Positions 40,523-48,599 of a DNA stretch of 64,000 nucleotides are shown here, in pieces. Within the stretch, counting starts at the first letter, position 1; every line of letters starts with the position of its first letter. The translations under genes were made by a program, and so were the position numbers. The stretch comes from AC-32 sp963728765. Lineage in GTDB: Bacteria > Actinomycetota > Thermoleophilia > Gaiellales > Gaiellaceae. The notes beneath the pieces are model-generated. The model ran no database searches, was not told the origin of the DNA, and saw nothing but the letters and a program-made list of their open reading frames with translations. The DNA lies in assembly GCA_963728765.1 (NCBI GenBank), contig CAVSKX010000004.1, positions 496,001-560,000 of the forward strand. Direction: 5' to 3'.

Positions 40523-41833
40523 CGCGCCGACGATCTCCTTCTGGCGGCTGAGGGTCATCGTCTCCCACAGCTGGCGCAGCTCTTTCGCATTGCCGAGATG
40601 CGGCGTGAGCTGGGTGGTGCGGTTGACCGCGGCGAGGCGGCGCTTGGCGAGGTCGAGGCGCTTCTCGATCGGGGCGCGCGCCGTGACCCATTCGCGCCGC
40701 GTGATCTCGTCTTCGGCCCACAGCTCGGCCAGCTCGTCGAGCTTCTCCTGGGCGCGCTCGACCTCGGCCTGCCACTCCTCCCCGGCGGGATCGGTCGAGA
40801 CGCTGCCGTTCAGGGCTCGGGGAAGCTCGGGCGAGTCGAGCCGGTGCAGGACGGCCTCGACGACGTACTGCTCGAGCGGCTCGGCCATGATCGTCACCTT
40901 GCCGCAGCCGGCGAAGTTCGGGCCGCTGGCGCAGACGTAGCGGCGAGCGCCATCGTCGCGCGGGCGCGAGACGAGCTTCGCCGCCGCAATGGTGGCAGCG
41001 AAGCAGCGAGGCAAGCAGGTAGCGCCGGGCGCCGCGGTTGGTGCGTCGGTTGGGGTCGTTCAACTTGGCGCGCAGGCGCTGCGTCTGGGCTGGCGTGATG
41101 ATCGCCGGCCACTCCGCCGATGGCGACGATCTCGCGGTGGTGGTCGCGCTGGCCGCTGATCCGGGCGGAGGTGAGGATGCGCTTGAGCGTCTGCGACTTC
41201 CAGGGGGTGCCGGTGACGGTCGGGACGTCTCGGTCGTTGAGGTCGAGACAGAGGGCGCGGAGGGAATCGCCGGCCAGGGCGCGCTGGGCGCACTCTCGGA
41301 TGATCGCCGCCTCGTCGGGGCGGAGCGTGCGCCGGTCTGTCTCGTAGCCGTAGGGGCGGGTGCCGCCGCCCGAGACGCGCCCTGCCTGGGCGAGCTCCTC
41401 GTGCTTGCGGCGGATGCGGCGGCTCTTGTCGTCGCTCTCCTTCTTGGCCACTGCGCCCTGGATCCTGGCGATCAGCTGGCCGTCGTGGGTGGAGAGGTCG
41501 ACGTCGCCGGTCACGGTTGCGAGGCTTTACCTGCTGGCGCTGGCAGAGGTCGATGAAGTCCTCCAGCTCGCGCGGGTGTCGGTGCAGGCGGTCGGCGTGG
41601 TAGACGACGATCGCCTCGACCACTGCGGCCTCGATCTCCTCCAGCATGCGCGCGTACTGCGGGCGCGGCTTGCCGCTGTAGGCGCTGAGGTCGGCATCGA
41701 CGTAGCGCTCGGCGACCTGCCAGCCCTTCTGCTTTGCCAGTTGCTCGCAGTCGGCCAGCTGCCGGCTGATCGCGAGGTTGTCGCCGTCACGGTCGGAGGA
41801 GATGCGCGCATAGATGCCAACTCGTAGCGCCAC
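40436..41833 (-). pseudogene. Large serine recombinase, broken by three frameshifts
   Basis: The N-terminus is MALRVGIYARISSDRDGDNL with the catalytic Ser12, resolvase helices and VVYHADRLHRHPRELEDFID. Then the frame shifts near 41521 (to VTGDVDLSTHDGQLIARIQG), near 41118 (to NDPNRRTNRGARRYLLASLL) and near 40990 (to AKLVSRPRDDGARRYVCASG, the zinc-ribbon part). Each shift looks like one extra base. Read through, it is a full recombinase of about 465 residues. Either a decayed integrase or assembly errors in G/C runs. It sits at the right edge of the island, next to efp, as integrases usually do. Confidence 0.75.
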
Positions 41834-41920
41834 TCATCAGACAATAGGGCATCAAGGGACATTTGTACACTCTGGCATGTGCGACGTTGGTTGACGCCTG
41901 GCCTTGCCCGACGGTGGAGG

Positions 41921-42487
41921 CTACGCGCGCGAGATGTAGCGCCCTTCGCGCGGGTCGACCTTGATCCGGTCGCCCACGTTCACGAAGAGCGGCACCTGCA
42001 CGACCGCGCCCGTCTCGAGCGTCGCCGGCTTCGTCACGTTCGAGACCGTGTCGCCGCGGACCCCCGGCTCCGTCTCCGCGACCGCGAGCTCGACCGACGA
42101 CGGCAGCTGCACGCCCGCGGGGTTGCCGTCCACGGCAAGCACCTGCACGGTCGAGCTCGGCTCCAGGTACGGCAGCGCGTCCTCCACGGTGCCGTGCGGG
42201 AGCGAGAACTGCTCGTACGTCTCGGTGTCCATGAAGACGACCTCGTCGCCCGCGTCGTAGAGGTACTGCACCTCCTTGACCTCGGTGCGAATGCGCTGGA
42301 ACTTCTCGCCGGCGCGGAAGGTCTTGTCGACGACCGCGCCCGAGTCGAGGTTGCGCAGCCGCGAGCGCACGAACGCGCCGCCCTTTCCCGGCTTGACGTG
42401 CTGGAACTCGAGGATGCGCCACACCGAGCCGTCGAGCTGGATGTGCATCCCGTTCCGGAACTGGTTCGTGGAGACCGTCTCTGCCAC
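41921..42487 (-). CDS. efp: Elongation factor P
   Basis: A 188-residue three-domain protein: (M)AETVSTNQFRNGMHIQLDG, FQHVKPGKGGAFVRSRLRNL with the modification-loop Lys35, and the C-terminal GDTVSNVTKPATLETGAVVQ and FVNVGDRIKVDPREGRYISR. It relieves ribosome stalling at polyproline. GTG start; TAGCGT overlapping the pepQ stop lies 8 nt upstream. In many bacteria efp directly precedes accB; here the island separates them. Confidence 0.96.
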   Translation of the reverse strand: MAETVSTNQFRNGMHIQLDGSVWRILEFQHVKPGKGGAFVRSRLRNLDSGAVVDKTFRAGEKFQRIRTEVKEVQYLYDAGDEVVFMDTETYEQFSLPHGTVEDALPYLEPSSTVQVLAVDGNPAGVQLPSSVELAVAETEPGVRGDTVSNVTKPATLETGAVVQVPLFVNVGDRIKVDPREGRYISRA

Positions 42488-42495
42488 GGCGCCGT

Positions 42496-42501
42496 ACGCT
42501 A
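42496..42501 (-). promoter_or_regulatory. -10 box TAGCGT of efp, overlapping the pepQ stop
   Basis: TAGCGT ends 8 nt before the efp GTG and includes the TAG stop of the upstream gene, so efp may have its own leaderless transcript besides read-through. Confidence 0.4.
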
Positions 42502-43536
42502 GCTGACCGTGACCAGGTTCTTGGTGGGGCTCGTCAGGATCTCGGGCTCACCGTCCGTGACGATCACGAGGTCCTCGATCCGGATCCCGCCGAGACCTTC
42601 CAGGTACACGCCCGGCTCGACGGTGACGACGTTCCCCACGGCGAGCGTGTCGGTCGACTCGCGCGAGAGGCGCGGCGCCTCGTGCACTTCGAGCCCGACG
42701 CCGTGGCCAAGGCCGTGGCCGAACTTGTCGCCGAGCCCGGCCGCCTCGATCTTGTCGCGCGCGGCGGCGTCGGCGTCGACCCCCGTCACGCCTGCGCGAG
42801 TCGCCTCGAGGCCCGCGAGCTGACCGTCCAGACACGTCGTGTAGGCGCTTTGCAGCTCGTCGGGCAGCGAGCCGGTCGCAAACGTCCGCGTGCAGTCGGC
42901 GCAGTAGCCGTCGACCATCGCGCCGGCGTCGACCACGACCGTCTCGCCCGCCCCCACGGTGCGGTCACTCGGCCGTGCGTGCGGTTTCGCGGCGTTCGGC
43001 CCCGAGGCGACGATCGTCTCGAAGGCCGGCGCGTCGGCGCCGAGCTCGTGGAAGAGCTCGTCCAGCCGCCAGGCCAGCTCGCGCTCGGTGCGCCCGACGA
43101 ACGACTCCTCCGCAAAGCGCTCGTAGGCCTCGCTCGTGATCTTCCCGGCACGGCGGATCGCGTCGAGCTCGCCGTCGTCCTTGACCGCGCGCAGCGCCTC
43201 GACCTGGCCACGGCGGGCGACGAGGTCGAGCCCGCCGCCGTTCAACGTCTCCCAGCTCGTGTAGCTGACGACATCGGCCTCGAAGCCGATCCGACCCTCG
43301 AGCAGCTCCGCGAGCGCGACCACCAGCGAGCGCTTCGTCTCGACGAACTCGACGCCCTCGACCGCCCGCCCGGCCTCGGCGTAGCGGAAATCGCTGAACA
43401 GCCGTACGCGGTCCGGCTCGACCAGCAGCGCCGCGTTCGAGCTGGCGAAGCCGACGAGGTAGCGGACGTTGACGCCGTTGGTGACGAGCAGCGGTTCCTC
43501 CAGGCTCTCGCGCAGGCGGTCGACGCGGCTCGTCAC
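42499..43536 (-). CDS. pepQ: Xaa-Pro aminopeptidase / M24 metallopeptidase
   Basis: A 345-residue protein: creatinase-type N-terminal domain (VRYLVGFASSNAALLVEPDR) and pita-bread catalytic domain with metal ligands in VVVDAGAMVDGYCADCTRTF, GHGLGHGVGLEVHEAP, VTVEPGVYLEGLGGIRIEDL. It cleaves X-Pro peptides. The aroQ-pepQ-efp order is a conserved cluster. The GTG start overlaps the aroQ stop by 4 nt. Confidence 0.92.
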   Translation of the reverse strand: MTSRVDRLRESLEEPLLVTNGVNVRYLVGFASSNAALLVEPDRVRLFSDFRYAEAGRAVEGVEFVETKRSLVVALAELLEGRIGFEADVVSYTSWETLNGGGLDLVARRGQVEALRAVKDDGELDAIRRAGKITSEAYERFAEESFVGRTERELAWRLDELFHELGADAPAFETIVASGPNAAKPHARPSDRTVGAGETVVVDAGAMVDGYCADCTRTFATGSLPDELQSAYTTCLDGQLAGLEATRAGVTGVDADAAARDKIEAAGLGDKFGHGLGHGVGLEVHEAPRLSRESTDTLAVGNVVTVEPGVYLEGLGGIRIEDLVIVTDGEPEILTSPTKNLVTVS

Positions 43537-43961
43537 GTCTTTTCTGCCAGGAACTCGAGTGCCTCGCGGTAGCCGTCCGGGCCCTTTCCGATCACCCGCG
43601 CGGCCGCAAGGTCGGCGATCACCGAGCTCCGCCGCCAGTCCTCCCGCTCGTCGACGTTCGAGAGGTGGACTTCCACGATCGGCACGCTAACCAGCTCCAG
43701 GGCATCGTGAATGGCGTAGCTGTAATGCGTCCACGCACCCGGGTTCACGATGACGCCGCCCGCCCACTCCTCCGCGTCGTGACACCAGCCGATGTACTCG
43801 GCCTCGCTGTTCGTCTGACGGCAGTCCACCTGGAGCTCGAGCTCGCGGCCCCATTCGTAGATCCGGCTTTCGAGCTGATTCAGGCTCAGCCCGCCGTAGA
43901 GCTTCGGATTACGGCGACCGACGACGTCGAGGTTGACCCCGTTCAGGACGGCGACGCGCAC
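43533..43961 (-). CDS. aroQ: Type II 3-dehydroquinate dehydratase
   Basis: A 142-residue protein: MRVAVLNGVNLDVVGRRNPK with the active-site Tyr in LYGG, QTNSEAEYIGWCHDAEEWAG, VNPGAWTHYSYAIHDALE (catalytic His) and VPIVEVHLSNVDERE. It dehydrates 3-dehydroquinate in the shikimate pathway. It lies 9 nt after the aroKB fusion gene. Confidence 0.95.
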   Translation of the reverse strand: MRVAVLNGVNLDVVGRRNPKLYGGLSLNQLESRIYEWGRELELQVDCRQTNSEAEYIGWCHDAEEWAGGVIVNPGAWTHYSYAIHDALELVSVPIVEVHLSNVDEREDWRRSSVIADLAAARVIGKGPDGYREALEFLAEKT

Positions 43962-43970
43962 GCGGCGACT

Positions 43971-45377
43971 CTACTCGGCGATCAGCTCGTCGAGGGCCGC
44001 CCGCACCTGCTGCTCGGGAAGCTCGACTCCGGTGACCGGCTTGCCCGGCGCCTCCAGCAGGACGAGCCGCGGCGAGCCGTTGACGCTCTTCTTGTCGCGC
44101 GCGATCGCCGCCCAGGCCGCGTCGCGGTCGACCCGCGCCTTCTGCGGCTGCAGAACCTCCTCGACCGCGGTGGTGTCGAGGCCGGAGAGGCGCAGCGCCG
44201 CGAGCAGGCCGAGCGCGACGGCCTCGCCGTGGCTCAGGCGCCGGTAGTCGCCGGCGGCCTCGAGCGCGTGCGCGAACGTGTGGCCGAGGTTCAGCACCGC
44301 CCGCGCGCCCTGCTCGTGCGGGTCGCGCAGGCAGACCGCGGCCTTGTAGGCGGCGCAGCGGCGCACCAGCTCGTCGATCTCGAGCTCCCAGAGCGGCTCG
44401 CCGGCGAGCAGGCCCGTCTTCACCACCTCGGCCATCCCCGCCCGGTGCTCGCTTTCGGGCAGCGTCTCCAGCAGTGCGGGGTCGATCACCGTCCGCTCCG
44501 GCCAGTGGAAGGCGCCGACGAGGTTCTTGCCCTCGGGAAGGTTGACCGCGGTCTTGCCGCCGATGGCCGCGTCGACCTGGCCCACGAGCGTGGTCGGCAC
44601 CGCGATCCAGCGAATGCCTCGCATGTACGTCGCAGCGGCGAACCCGGCCGCGTCCGTGGTGCAGCCGCCTCCGACGACGACGATCGTCCCGCTTCGCCCG
44701 AGCCGAAACTCGCGCCAGAGCCGTTCGACCGCACCGAGGCTCTTCGCCTCCTCGCCGTCGCGCAGGGCGTGGACGGGCGCGTCGAGCGGCGGCCGGTGGA
44801 GCCCGAGCACCACCGCGTCGCCGATCACCTCGACCTCGCCCTCCGGCACGAGCTCGGGCAGCCGGGCGAACGACCCGTGCTCGACTTCGATCCCCGCCGC
44901 CGCGAGCACGATGCCGTGGGTGTCACGCGCAACGGCGTCCGCCGCCTCCAGGTAGATCGGCTTCCGGCGGCCGAAGAGCGCGTGGAACGCCGCCTCGTCT
45001 TTCGCGAGCGGTCGGGGACTGCCGCCGACGCGCGTCCAGGCGGTCTGCGGGTCGACCTCGATGAGGACCGTCAGCGCCCGCTCCTTCAGCGTCTTCCGGA
45101 TGGACGGCGTCTCGACCGCGCCACCCCCGAGCGCGAGGACCGCCGGCCGCTCGTTGCAGAGCGCCTGGAGGGTCGCCTCCCGCTCGAGCAGGCGGAACTC
45201 CGCCTCGCCGCGCTGCTCGAACAGCTCCGGAATGGACTGCCGCATCGACCGCTCGAGCTCCCTGTCCAGGTCGATGAAGCGCCGGCCGAGCTTCTGCGCA
45301 GCAACCATGCCGAGCGTCGACTTGCCGGCGCCCATGAAGCCGATGAGCGCGACGTGCCGGTCTAGGGCGTGCGCCAC
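43971..45377 (-). CDS. Bifunctional shikimate kinase / 3-dehydroquinate synthase fusion
   Basis: A single 468-residue frame. Residues 1-165 are shikimate kinase: ALIGFMGAGKSTLGMVAAQK (P-loop), FIDLDRELERSMRQSIPELF, EREATLQAL and VLALGGGAVETPSIR. Residues 175-468 are DHQ synthase: IVVVGGGCTTDAAGFAAATY, VPTTLVGQVDAAIGGKTAVN, HRAGMAEVVKTGLL and LSHGEAVALGLLAALRL. The two activities are steps 5 and 2 of the shikimate pathway. The GTG start lies inside the end of aroC (16-nt overlap). Separate aroK and aroB are the rule; fusions of this order are known in a few lineages. Confidence 0.93.
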   Translation of the reverse strand: MAHALDRHVALIGFMGAGKSTLGMVAAQKLGRRFIDLDRELERSMRQSIPELFEQRGEAEFRLLEREATLQALCNERPAVLALGGGAVETPSIRKTLKERALTVLIEVDPQTAWTRVGGSPRPLAKDEAAFHALFGRRKPIYLEAADAVARDTHGIVLAAAGIEVEHGSFARLPELVPEGEVEVIGDAVVLGLHRPPLDAPVHALRDGEEAKSLGAVERLWREFRLGRSGTIVVVGGGCTTDAAGFAAATYMRGIRWIAVPTTLVGQVDAAIGGKTAVNLPEGKNLVGAFHWPERTVIDPALLETLPESEHRAGMAEVVKTGLLAGEPLWELEIDELVRRCAAYKAAVCLRDPHEQGARAVLNLGHTFAHALEAAGDYRRLSHGEAVALGLLAALRLSGLDTTAVEEVLQPQKARVDRDAAWAAIARDKKSVNGSPRLVLLEAPGKPVTGVELPEQQVRAALDELIAE

Positions 45378-46444
45378 GGAATCCGCTCCAGGTAGGCGCG
45401 CCAGGCGGCCACGAAGTCGCCGAGCGAGTCCCCGCCGAACTTCTCGCGCGCGGCGCGCGCCAGCTCGAAAGCGACCGCGGCCTCGGCGACGACCGCAAGC
45501 GCCTCCACCGCCGCCACGTCGCTCCGCTCCACCAGAGCCTCGCCGGCCTCGCCGCTCTCCAGGTCGACCGAGCGCAGCGGCCGCATCAGGGTCGGCAGCG
45601 GCTTCATCGCCGCTCGGACGACGAGTGGCTCGCCGTTCGAGACGCCGCCCTCGATCCCGCCCGCGAAGTTCGTCTCGCGGTGGAGCGTGCCGTCGTCGCG
45701 AGCGAGGATCTCGTCGTGCGCCTGCGAGCCGCGCCGCTCCGCGAGCTCGAACCCCGCGCCGATCTCGACGCCCTTCACCGCCTGGATGCCCATCAGTGCA
45801 GCCGCGAGGCGCGCGTCGAGCCGGTCCTCCTTCGACGCGTAGGACCCGAGCCCCGGCGGGACGCCGACCGCGCGGACCTCGACCACGCCGCCGACGGTGT
45901 CGCGCTCGGCGCGCGCCTCGTCGATCCGCTGCTCGAGCTCCTCCGTCACCACGCGGCCGAGGACCTCGATCCCGACCTCCGCCAGCAGCGCCTTCGCCAC
46001 GGCGCCCGCTGCAACCGCAACGGCCGTCTGCCGCGCGCTGGCCCGCTCGAGCGCGTCGCGCGCGTCGGCGAGCCCGTACTTCAGCGAGCCCGCGAGGTCG
46101 GCGTGGCCGGGCCGCGGCAGCGTCACCGGCTTCGAGCCCTTGCCCGCGGCCTCGCCCTCCGGCGGCCACGGGCTCATCCCCCACTCCCAGTTCTTGTGGT
46201 CGCGGTTGCGGACGACCACCGCGAGCGGCGTCCCGAGCGTCCGGCCGTGACGCAACCCCGCGAGCACCTCGACGGTGTCCTGCTCGAGCTGCTGCCGCGG
46301 GCTGCGCCCGTACCCCTGCTGGCGCCGCGCGAGGTCGGAGTCGATCGCCTCACGGTCGAGCACGAGCCCCGCCGGCAACCCGGCGACGATCGCCACGAGC
46401 GCGGGCCCGTGCGACTCGCCGGCCGTCGTCAGCGTCAGGGTCAC
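45362..46444 (-). CDS. aroC: Chorismate synthase
   Basis: A 360-residue protein: (M)TLTLTTAGESHGPALVAIVA, RRQQGYGRSPRQQLEQDTVE, GLRHGRTLGTPLAVVVRNRD, GHADLAGSLKYGLADARDAL and ETNFAGGIEGGVSNGEPLVV. These are the FMN- and EPSP-binding blocks. It makes chorismate from EPSP with reduced FMN. It precedes aroKB in the same operon. Confidence 0.95.
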   Translation of the reverse strand: MTLTLTTAGESHGPALVAIVAGLPAGLVLDREAIDSDLARRQQGYGRSPRQQLEQDTVEVLAGLRHGRTLGTPLAVVVRNRDHKNWEWGMSPWPPEGEAAGKGSKPVTLPRPGHADLAGSLKYGLADARDALERASARQTAVAVAAGAVAKALLAEVGIEVLGRVVTEELEQRIDEARAERDTVGGVVEVRAVGVPPGLGSYASKEDRLDARLAAALMGIQAVKGVEIGAGFELAERRGSQAHDEILARDDGTLHRETNFAGGIEGGVSNGEPLVVRAAMKPLPTLMRPLRSVDLESGEAGEALVERSDVAAVEALAVVAEAAVAFELARAAREKFGGDSLGDFVAAWRAYLERIPWRTP

Positions 46445-46452
46445 GCGTCCAA

Positions 46453-46502
46453 GGCACCGCTCGCGGTGCCCTCCTCAGGATGCGCGACTCCGCCGCGCAT
46501 CC
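46453..46502 (-). terminator. Two tandem hairpins between aroE and aroC
   Basis: GGCACCG-CTCG-CGGTGCC (46453-46470) and GGATGCGCG-ACTCCGC-CGCGCATCC (46478-46502) are both perfect stems. They lie between the aroE stop and aroC start. Without U tracts they may be a partial terminator or an attenuator separating the two parts of the aro block. Confidence 0.5.
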
Positions 46503-46538
46503 GTCTGAAACGACCGTCCGAGCGTGGAAGTCTCGTGT

Positions 46539-47225
46539 TCACGGCCGTAAGCCTAAGGCGCTGCGCATCGCCCCGACAGGCGCGTCAACGCCCGTCCACA
46601 GCCGAAACGACGCAGCTCCCTGCCGAACGAGTGCGTCGAGGCCGTCGACGACCTCACAGCCGGCAGCTCGTGCCGCGTCGATGAGGGCGGTCGCGCGCCC
46701 GTCCGCGTAGTAGGCGAGATCGACAACCGTCTGCCCCTGCCGTGGCTCGACGAGGAGCTCGTCACGCACCGGCGTCGCGTTCACGACCAGGTCGCACCCG
46801 TCCGCGTCGGGCGGCCAGTAACCGCTCCGTGAGAAGACCCACACCTCGCCGGGAAGCGCCGGCAACAGCGCCTTCGCAGCCCCGCCCGCGCCGATCAGGC
46901 ACGTGCGCTCCGCAGCGATCCCGGCCACGATCTCCTTGTCGGTGTTGAAGCCGACCACCCGGCCGTCCCGGAAGACGAGCGTGTTCACGGCGTCGCCCTC
47001 GGCCTCGTCGCAGAGCCCCGCAGCCGCTTCCTTGTGCGGGATCGTCACGTTCGCCCCGACGAAGCCGCGCTGCGGCAGCGCGCGCACGGTCTCGGCCAGC
47101 GCATCGGCGTCGACTTCGAGCGCGACGTACTGCCAGTCGAGCCCGGCCGCCGCGAAGGCGGCGTTTTGCATTCGCGGCGAGAGCGACTCGGCCACCGGCT
47201 TGCCGAGCAATGCGATGCGACTCAT
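46539..47225 (-). CDS. aroE: Shikimate dehydrogenase
   Basis: A 228-residue protein: RIALLGKPVAESLSPRMQNA (shikimate-binding S-L-S-P), GANVTIPHKEAAAGLCDEAE (catalytic Lys), GFNTDKEIVAGI and CLIGAGGAAKALLPALPGE for NADP. It is about 40 residues shorter than E. coli AroE, mainly in the NADP domain. Its start overlaps the mltG stop by 4 nt. Confidence 0.93.
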   Translation of the reverse strand: MSRIALLGKPVAESLSPRMQNAAFAAAGLDWQYVALEVDADALAETVRALPQRGFVGANVTIPHKEAAAGLCDEAEGDAVNTLVFRDGRVVGFNTDKEIVAGIAAERTCLIGAGGAAKALLPALPGEVWVFSRSGYWPPDADGCDLVVNATPVRDELLVEPRQGQTVVDLAYYADGRATALIDAARAAGCEVVDGLDALVRQGAASFRLWTGVDAPVGAMRSALGLRP

Positions 47226-48148
47226 CCGAAGCCGTGCGCGGCCTTGTAGCGCTCGAACTCGTCGGCGCTGGCCGTGAAGAAATGGTGCTTCTTGTCCGGC
47301 TTCGCGACGAAGTAGAGGTAGTCCACCCTCGCCGGGTGCGCGGCCGCCTGGATGGACGCGAGCCCGGGGTTCCCGATCGGCGTCGGCGGCAGGCCGGAGT
47401 GCAGGCGCAGGTTGTACGGCGTCGGGTTCGCGAGCTGCGACTTGTGGATCGACTCGGTGCCCGGGATATCGAGGCCGTAGCGCAGCGCAGCATCGATGCC
47501 GAGCGGCATCCGCGCATGGAGCCGGTTGTAGATCACGGCCGAGACGAGCTGCCGCTCCTCCGGTGCGGGTGTCTCCTCCTCGATCATCGAAGCGATGACG
47601 AGCACGTCGTACGGCGTGAGGTTCTTCGAGCGCGCGTACGCGAGGTTCACCTTCCTCCAGTTCTCGCGGAAGGCCTTCAGCTGAGACGCCACGAGCTGTG
47701 GTGAGGTCGTGCGCGCGGTGAAGTCGTAGGTCGCCGGGAAGAGGAACCCCTCCAGCGGTAGCGCCTTCGCCCCGAACGTCGGCTGCGGCCGCGGATTCGC
47801 CGTCGCGGCCAAGTACGCCTGCTCCTTCAGGCCCACGCGCTTGCCGCGTTCCCGCCGCGCGATCTGCGCGACCGCGGTGACGCGCGCGGCCATCTCCTTC
47901 CGCGTGAACCCCTCGGGGAAGACGATCCGGAACGGCTTCGGCGGCGCGACGGCCGTCGTCGTTGGCGGCGGCGGCTCGGCCTTGTCAGAGCCGCCGACGC
48001 TCGCGACCGCGACCCATGCGATCACGAAGCCGGCGCCGAGCACCGCCAGCGCGACCACGCGTCGCCGCCAGACGACCGACCTCGGCGTGCGCCTCGGGGG
48101 CCGGGGCGGTGGCGGCGGTGCCGCTACTCCTTCGCGCTGCTCGACCAC
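47222..48148 (-). CDS. mltG: Endolytic murein transglycosylase MltG
   Basis: A 308-residue protein: proline-rich cytoplasmic start, basic RRRV, one membrane helix (VVALAVLGAGFVIAWVAVAS), then the YceG fold with EGFLFPATYDFTARTTSPQL, DVLVIASMIEEETPAPEERQ (catalytic Glu) and SGLPPTPIGNPGLASIQAAA. It cleaves nascent glycan strands. The GTG start is inside the 3' end of ruvX (25-nt overlap). alaS-ruvX-mltG-aroE is a common actinobacterial order. Confidence 0.92.
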   Translation of the reverse strand: MVEQREGVAAPPPPPRPPRRTPRSVVWRRRVVALAVLGAGFVIAWVAVASVGGSDKAEPPPPTTTAVAPPKPFRIVFPEGFTRKEMAARVTAVAQIARRERGKRVGLKEQAYLAATANPRPQPTFGAKALPLEGFLFPATYDFTARTTSPQLVASQLKAFRENWRKVNLAYARSKNLTPYDVLVIASMIEEETPAPEERQLVSAVIYNRLHARMPLGIDAALRYGLDIPGTESIHKSQLANPTPYNLRLHSGLPPTPIGNPGLASIQAAAHPARVDYLYFVAKPDKKHHFFTASADEFERYKAAHGFG

Positions 48149-48522
48149 GCCAGGTAACTGGACAGCAAGTGGGCCGCTGCGCGCGCGTCCTCCGGGGCCT
48201 CGTCGGAGCCGTGGGCGGCCGCGAGCCCGGTGGTAAAGCGCTCGTCGTAGCTCTCGACCGGCACGTCGAGCTGCCCGCGCAGCGCCTCGACGAACGCGTC
48301 GGTCTCGCGCGCCTGCGAGCCGTGCTCGCCGCGCAGGGTCAGCGGCAGCCCGACGACGACGCGCTCGGCGCCTTCCTCCCGGACGATCTGCGCCACGCGC
48401 TCGAGCCCGGCCTCGCTCGCCGCGCGCTCGACCACGCCCAGGGGACGCGCGATCGTGCCGGTCGGGTCGGAGACGGCGACGCCCGTGCGCGCAGCCCCGT
48501 AGTCCAGCGCCACCACCTTCAC
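48124..48522 (-). CDS. ruvX: Putative pre-16S rRNA nuclease / Holliday junction resolvase YqgF
   Basis: A 132-residue RNase H-like protein: KVVALDYGAARTGVAVSDPT (first catalytic Asp), RVVVGLPLTLRGEHGSQARE, SYDERFTT and SDEAPEDARAAAHLLSSYLA. GTG start overlapping the stop of the 26-codon mini-ORF as GTGA. Known role in rRNA 5' processing in E. coli. Confidence 0.9.
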   Translation of the reverse strand: MKVVALDYGAARTGVAVSDPTGTIARPLGVVERAASEAGLERVAQIVREEGAERVVVGLPLTLRGEHGSQARETDAFVEALRGQLDVPVESYDERFTTGLAAAHGSDEAPEDARAAAHLLSSYLAWSSSAKE

Positions 48523-48599
48523 GCGTCGCTCGCCTCTGGCTCGCTCCCGCGGGGGAAGCCAGGTTTCCCCCCTCCACAGCACGAGCACTCCGCGCTCAT
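48519..48599 (-). CDS. Cys-rich 26-residue mini-ORF between alaS and ruvX
   Basis: The frame MSAECSCCGGGKPGFPRGSE and PEASDA begins with an ATG overlapping the alaS TGA (ATGA) and ends with a TGA overlapping the ruvX GTG (GTGA), so it links both genes with 4-nt couplings. Three Cys in C-x-C-C could bind metal. The same DNA forms a hairpin (GGGGGAA 48551-48557, TTCCCCC 48565-48571), so the frame might be a translated RNA element rather than a functional peptide. Confidence 0.4.
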   Translation of the reverse strand: MSAECSCCGGGKPGFPRGSEPEASDA

